The translations under genes were made by a program, and so were the position numbers. A stretch of DNA of 7,790 nt, taken from an uncultured Oscillibacter sp. (GTDB taxonomy: Bacteria; Bacillota; Clostridia; Oscillospirales; Oscillospiraceae). Position 1 is the first letter of the stretch; each line of letters opens with the position of its first letter. The stretch covers positions 1 through 7,790 of the forward strand of contig CAMXNV010000101.1 in assembly GCA_947245315.1 (NCBI GenBank). Reading direction: 5' to 3'. The notes beneath the pieces were generated by a model. That model had not been told where the DNA came from. It did no database searches and saw only the letters and a program-made list of their open reading frames with translations. Shown here piece by piece: positions 4,880-7,790 of the stretch.

Positions 4880-6994
4880 TTACTGGAAGGTCAGCTCAAA
4901 CCGGGCGCCGGGGTCCCCGGCGAAGACGATCAGGCCCCCCTGCGGCAAGATGCCGCCGTGGTCGCCCCCCAGGACGGTGGACCGCACCACCTGCCCCTTG
5001 CCGTCATACAGCCAAAAGCCCGCGTTCTCCGGGACCTGGATGGCGAGGCTCTTCCCGGCGGTGTTGTCCCCGATCCTGTACCAGCGGGCGTAGCCGTCGG
5101 GCTGGATGGTACAGGCCGTGCGGCCCTCCTTCCCGGCGGAGAGCTGGGGCACCCCCTGGATATCCATCAGCACGGAGCCGTTGGACTGGTACATCCACAG
5201 CACGCCCTTCTCGTCCCGCCGGAGCTCCAGGTCATTGCCGTCCCGGCCGGTGCTGCCGGGAATCTGGGGGACGTACCGGGCGTGGGTCTCGTCCACGATC
5301 TTCATCACCCCCGCGTAGCCCGGGGCCAGCTCCACCTGGCCCCCCAGCACCGCGTCCATGGCGAAGCTGGCCCCCAGGACGGCGTACACCTGAGAGCTGT
5401 AGCGCTCGTTCATGGGCACCGCCGTGACCTCCGACATGACGGTGGTCCAGAGGTCCTGGAGCTCCTGGGAGACTTTGTTCTCCGGGAGGCGCACGGCGCT
5501 GTAGTTGGACGTGGGCATGCCTCCCAGGCCGGGGATGTCGCTGAACGCCCACTGGTAGAGGTAGACCTGGCCGTTCTCCTCCTCCACCAGGCGGACGGCG
5601 GAGGCATTGTCCTCGTCCCGGAAGCTGCCGTCACTGTAATAGGTAAAGGCGGCGTCCGGCACGCCGGGCATGTTCAGGTAGTGCAGGGTCAGCTTGCCGT
5701 CCTGGGTGACGTCCAGCTTGTAGACGTAGAGGGACCCGTAGTAGCCCGAGAGAGCCGTCAGCTCCTTGGGCATGGGGGCGGGCTTGGCCTCCGGGAGGCG
5801 CAGCGGCGTCTGGTCCACCTTCACGCCCTCGGCCTCCAGCGCCGCGATGAGGAGCTGGGAGGCCGCCATCTCGTTATAGGTGGACACACCGCCGGAGCTG
5901 ACGACGGCCGCCGCCATGCGGTGCTCCGGCAGGACCACCAGCCCGGCGTGGTAATACTGGGTGTCGCCCCCCTTGACCAGGGCGGTGACGCCGCTCTGAG
6001 AGAAGGGGAACCACTCCACGCAGTCCCAGCCCAGGCCATAGGACAACGCGCCCGTGTCCCCCTCGTGCCAGAGGCCCTTGGCGTACTCCGGGGCGGCCAT
6101 GGCCTCCAGGGAGGAAGCCTTTAAAAGCGTCTCATCGGTGAGGGCCCCGCCGAAGGCCGCCAGGTCCTCCGCCGTGGCGTAGATGCCCCCTGTGCCCACG
6201 GCGCCCAGGCAGTCCATGGGCAGGCTCTCGGGGTCCTCCCCCTGATAGACGGGGACGACCCGGTCCCGCTGCTCCCCGCTGGCCAGCAGCTCCTCCGGGA
6301 AATAGGTGTCCTCCAGCCCGGCGGGGTCCAGGATGTTGGCGTGGAGGTAGTCCTGGAAGTGGATGTCCGACACCCGGTCCACCACCAGCTGGGCCAAGGT
6401 GAAGCCGTCGTTGCAGTAGACGCTGTAGGCCCCCGGATCGGCCTTGAGGCGCTGGTTGGCCAGGCGGTCCAGCAAGCCGGAGACCGCCGTATCGTCGGCG
6501 TCCTGGAACAGCAGGCCGCTGCCCATGCTGGAACCCATGAGGCCGGAGGAGTGGTTCAGCAGCATCCGGACGGTGATATCCTTGTACCGGGGGTCCGCCA
6601 TCTTGAACTCCGGCAGGTACTTCACCACCGGCTGGTCCAGGTCCAGCTTCCCCTGCTCCGCCAGCTGCATCACCGCCACGGTGGTGTAAATCTTACTGAC
6701 GGAGCCCACGCCGTAGAGATCGGGGTCCCAGCCGAAGGCCGCAAGGCTTCTCAGGTGCCCGGCCTCCGGGTCCTCCCGGGGCTCCCCCTCCTGGCCGGAG
6801 GCGAGAATCTCCCCATCCTTCCACACGGCCCAATCCAGCTGGACGGCCCCGCTGAGCTCCTTGGCGGCGGCGGGAGCCGTCTGGGGAACGGAGGGGGCCG
6901 CCTCCGCCGCCAGGGCGGGGACGGAGAGGCTGAGGCTCAGCAGCAGGGCCAGCAGCAGGGCGCTGAGCCGTCTCATGGTTTTGGTCTGTTTCAT
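4880..6994 (-). CDS. Secreted serine hydrolase, beta-lactamase/PBP class C family
   Basis: A 704-residue exported protein of the Beta-lactamase family (PF00144), which contains esterases, D-aminopeptidases, carboxypeptidases and class C lactamases. Signal peptide 1-29 ends in ALA. The catalytic domain spans about residues 50-390. Ser98 and Lys101 form SxxK in GVGSVSKIYTT; Tyr193 and Asn195 form the YxN motif (YCN); KGG at 341-343 is the likely third motif, where KTG or HxG is more usual. LLNHSSGL (145-152) and GTGGIYATAEDLAAF (267-281) are also typical. Residues 410-704 are an extra beta-rich region that may bind substrate or inhibit the active site. The start is supported by AAAGGAA 11 bases upstream, a little far, and by the signal peptide. 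It is alone in its unit, with a MerR-type promoter at 7089-7059. Substrate unknown; peptidoglycan peptides or a D-amino acid peptide are plausible. Confidence 0.9.
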   Translation of the reverse strand: MKQTKTMRRLSALLLALLLSLSLSVPALAAEAAPSVPQTAPAAAKELSGAVQLDWAVWKDGEILASGQEGEPREDPEAGHLRSLAAFGWDPDLYGVGSVSKIYTTVAVMQLAEQGKLDLDQPVVKYLPEFKMADPRYKDITVRMLLNHSSGLMGSSMGSGLLFQDADDTAVSGLLDRLANQRLKADPGAYSVYCNDGFTLAQLVVDRVSDIHFQDYLHANILDPAGLEDTYFPEELLASGEQRDRVVPVYQGEDPESLPMDCLGAVGTGGIYATAEDLAAFGGALTDETLLKASSLEAMAAPEYAKGLWHEGDTGALSYGLGWDCVEWFPFSQSGVTALVKGGDTQYYHAGLVVLPEHRMAAAVVSSGGVSTYNEMAASQLLIAALEAEGVKVDQTPLRLPEAKPAPMPKELTALSGYYGSLYVYKLDVTQDGKLTLHYLNMPGVPDAAFTYYSDGSFRDEDNASAVRLVEEENGQVYLYQWAFSDIPGLGGMPTSNYSAVRLPENKVSQELQDLWTTVMSEVTAVPMNERYSSQVYAVLGASFAMDAVLGGQVELAPGYAGVMKIVDETHARYVPQIPGSTGRDGNDLELRRDEKGVLWMYQSNGSVLMDIQGVPQLSAGKEGRTACTIQPDGYARWYRIGDNTAGKSLAIQVPENAGFWLYDGKGQVVRSTVLGGDHGGILPQGGLIVFAGDPGARFELTFQ

Positions 6995-7058
6995 ATTCGT
7001 TTGGGTTCCTTTCCCGTCCCGGGCTCCGCGCCGGGGCGCTTTCGAGATTTGCAGACTC

Positions 7059-7089
7059 AGAATACACCTTCCACCAGGGGGAATGTCAA
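7059..7089 (-). promoter_or_regulatory. MerR-family-type promoter of the serine hydrolase
   Basis: On the minus strand, TTGACA (7089-7084) and TATTCT (7064-7059) flank a spacer of exactly 19 bases. The spacer contains the dyad TTCC-N7-GGAAGG placed directly after the -35. This is the architecture of MerR-family activator targets; from memory the E. coli copA promoter controlled by CueR has the same TTCC-N7-GGAAGG register. Such overlong spacers are inactive until the bound regulator distorts the DNA. Initiation near 7052 gives a leader of about 58 bases. No MerR gene lies in the window. Confidence 0.7.
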
Positions 7090-7227
7090 GGGGGGATGCC
7101 GCAAATTGCCGTTTTTTTGTCACGAACGGCCTCCCGCCCAGAGGCCGCCCCGGGCGCGGCGGGAGAATTCTGATCTTTAGCACAAGGGTACTCCAAATAT
7201 GTGGTAAAGTCAAGAAAATTCTGAGCT

Positions 7228-7421
7228 TTATAGTCAACGCAGTTGAAGAGGAGCAAATGCTCCTCTTCCACCGGCGGACCGCAGGTCCGCCGGGGCGCAA
7301 AGCGCCCACGCGCTTCCTATGAAGCCGTGCGCAGAAAGTCGCTTACGCGGCTGGCCTCGCTGTTATGCCGCGAGGTCTTGAAACGAATCCGATGGATTCT
7401 TTTCAACTGTGCCGGCTATAA
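7228..7421. repeat. 194-bp multi-hairpin element with imperfect terminal inverted repeats
   Basis: The ends TTATAGTCAACGCAGTTGAA (7228-7247) and, inverted, TTATAGCCGGCACAGTTGAA (7421-7402) match at 16 of 20 positions. Inside are perfect hairpins at 7245-7268 (11 bp), 7271-7293 (10 bp), 7293-7307 (6 bp) and 7385-7399 (6 bp). Imperfect ones with a GU pair lie at 7323-7352 and 7353-7377. No protein is encoded. It could be a non-autonomous mobile element (MITE-like) or a structured RNA. The sequence alone does not decide, and the strand is unknown. Confidence 0.6.
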
Positions 7422-7439
7422 CATATGCGGGAGTCCAGT

Positions 7440-7700
7440 ATGAAAATCTACGACTACAAGGGGAAGAAGAACATCTCCGGGGGCCGCATCCGGGAGGCCC
7501 GGCTCCGGCGGCAGCTGACCCAGGAGGACCTGGCCGCCAAGATGCAGCTGGCGGGCGTACTGCTGGAGCGGGACAGCATCAGCCGCATGGAAAGCGGCAC
7601 CCGGTTTGTGGCCGACTATGAGCTGTCCGTCCTTGCCGGGGTGCTGCGGGTCCCGGTGACGTGGCTCCTGGGCGGGGAGGACGGGGCGTGTCCAAAATAG
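7440..7700 (+). CDS. Small XRE-family helix-turn-helix transcriptional regulator
   Basis: An 86-residue DNA-binding protein that is almost only an HTH_3/XRE domain, like Cro and phage repressors. Residues 16-76 hold the domain: RIREARLRRQLTQEDLAAKMQL (16-37) gives the first two helices and DSISRMESGTRFVADYELSVLAGVL (45-69) the recognition helix and following helices; VPVTWLLGG closes it. A short insert (AGVLLER, 38-44) lengthens the turn before the recognition helix. The N-terminal MKIYDYKGKKNISG is typical of a common Oscillospiraceae subgroup as I recall it. ATG at 7440 is preferred over 7425 because GGGAG lies six bases upstream. There is no effector domain. Its gene starts 19 bases after the multi-hairpin element. 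The target is unknown; autoregulation is possible. Confidence 0.9.
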   Translation: MKIYDYKGKKNISGGRIREARLRRQLTQEDLAAKMQLAGVLLERDSISRMESGTRFVADYELSVLAGVLRVPVTWLLGGEDGACPK

Positions 7701-7750
7701 CGTTTTTATGGCGGGCACTGCCTCCTCAAAGGGAATGTCCTATTCGCAGA

Positions 7751-7790
7751 TTTATTGTAGGGGGCGGGCTCCGTCCCGCCCCGTCTCCCG
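7751..7790 (+). repeat. TGTAGGGG palindromic repeat, third copy, cut by window end
   Basis: TTTATTGTAGGGG is followed by the perfect hairpin GGGGCGGG-CTCCGT-CCCGCCCC (7761-7782). The TTTATTGTAGGGG head also ends the inverted copy at 3488-3546, so they are the same family. It lies 50 bases past the XRE gene stop. The element may continue beyond the window. Confidence 0.6.

Larger units (their letters stand above)
6995..7439. other. Gene-free region between divergent serine hydrolase and XRE genes
   Basis: These 445 bases contain the serine hydrolase promoter (7059-7089), a GGCCTC/GAGGCC hairpin (7128-7146), two near-identical 14-mers (AATTCTGAtCTTTA at 7166-7179 and AATTCTGAgCTTTA at 7217-7230) and the 194-bp multi-hairpin element. 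No open frame here looks coding. Confidence 0.7.

Noticed and set aside
4829..6124. Long open frame on the plus strand opposite the serine hydrolase (431 codons)
   Set aside because: It is a GC-rich antisense shadow: the peptide is low-complexity, rich in Gly, Val, His and Leu, and the opposite strand has clear catalytic motifs and a signal peptide. The frames at 6341-7180, 544-1227 and 774-1556 are rejected for the same reason.
7228..7421. CRISPR array or tRNA cluster in the multi-hairpin region
   Set aside because: There are no regularly spaced identical repeats, and no cloverleaf with a T-loop GTTCRA box or an acceptor stem pairing was found.

Overview
This 7.8 kb window is high-GC chromosomal DNA from what looks like an anaerobic gut Clostridia of the Oscillospiraceae type (Flavonifractor, Lawsonibacter or Intestinimonas-like). 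That placement is inferred from three things: GC-rich Firmicutes-style genes with purine-rich ribosome binding sites, protein flavour (copper-amine-oxidase-N stalk protein, small XRE regulator, 61-residue conserved protein), and dense palindromic intergenic repeats of the TGTAGGGG and GGCTCCCTCTTTGAGGGAGC kinds. No rRNA, tRNA, CRISPR array, transposase or phage gene was seen.

Layout. Positions 1-422 hold no gene, only palindromic repeats and a bidirectional terminator. On the minus strand follow an EIIC-like membrane protein of the PTS_EIIC_2/PfoR type (423-1532) and, upstream of it, a Mn-type superoxide dismutase (1659-2297). The gap between them carries a canonical promoter (TTGACA-N17-TATGAT) followed directly by a perfect 16-bp-arm palindrome. 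The palindrome core matches, as I recall it, the operator consensus of the niacin repressor NiaR (YrxA). On the plus strand come a lipoprotein with calcium-loop-like motifs (2463-3356), a repeat-filled gap, a secreted protein with a copper-amine-oxidase-N-like C-terminus (3644-4606) and a 61-residue conserved small protein (4647-4832). A strong bidirectional terminator separates these from a convergent 704-residue secreted serine hydrolase (4880-6994, minus). Its promoter has the 19-bp spacer and dyad of MerR-family targets. Next is a 194-bp multi-hairpin element bounded by imperfect inverted repeats (7228-7421), then a small XRE-family regulator (7440-7700), and the start of another TGTAGGGG palindrome at the window end.

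How the parts fit. The genes do not form one pathway. Three of the secreted products (lipoprotein, stalk protein, serine hydrolase) suggest an envelope-oriented neighbourhood. The most informative signals are regulatory. The NiaR-like operator suggests that the supposed 'PTS sugar' permease, which has no EIIA or EIIB beside it, is really a niacin or nicotinamide uptake protein. The MerR-type promoter suggests that the serine hydrolase responds to a metal, drug or redox effector sensed by a regulator outside the window. Both are inferences from motif geometry and could be tested by regulon scans across related genomes.
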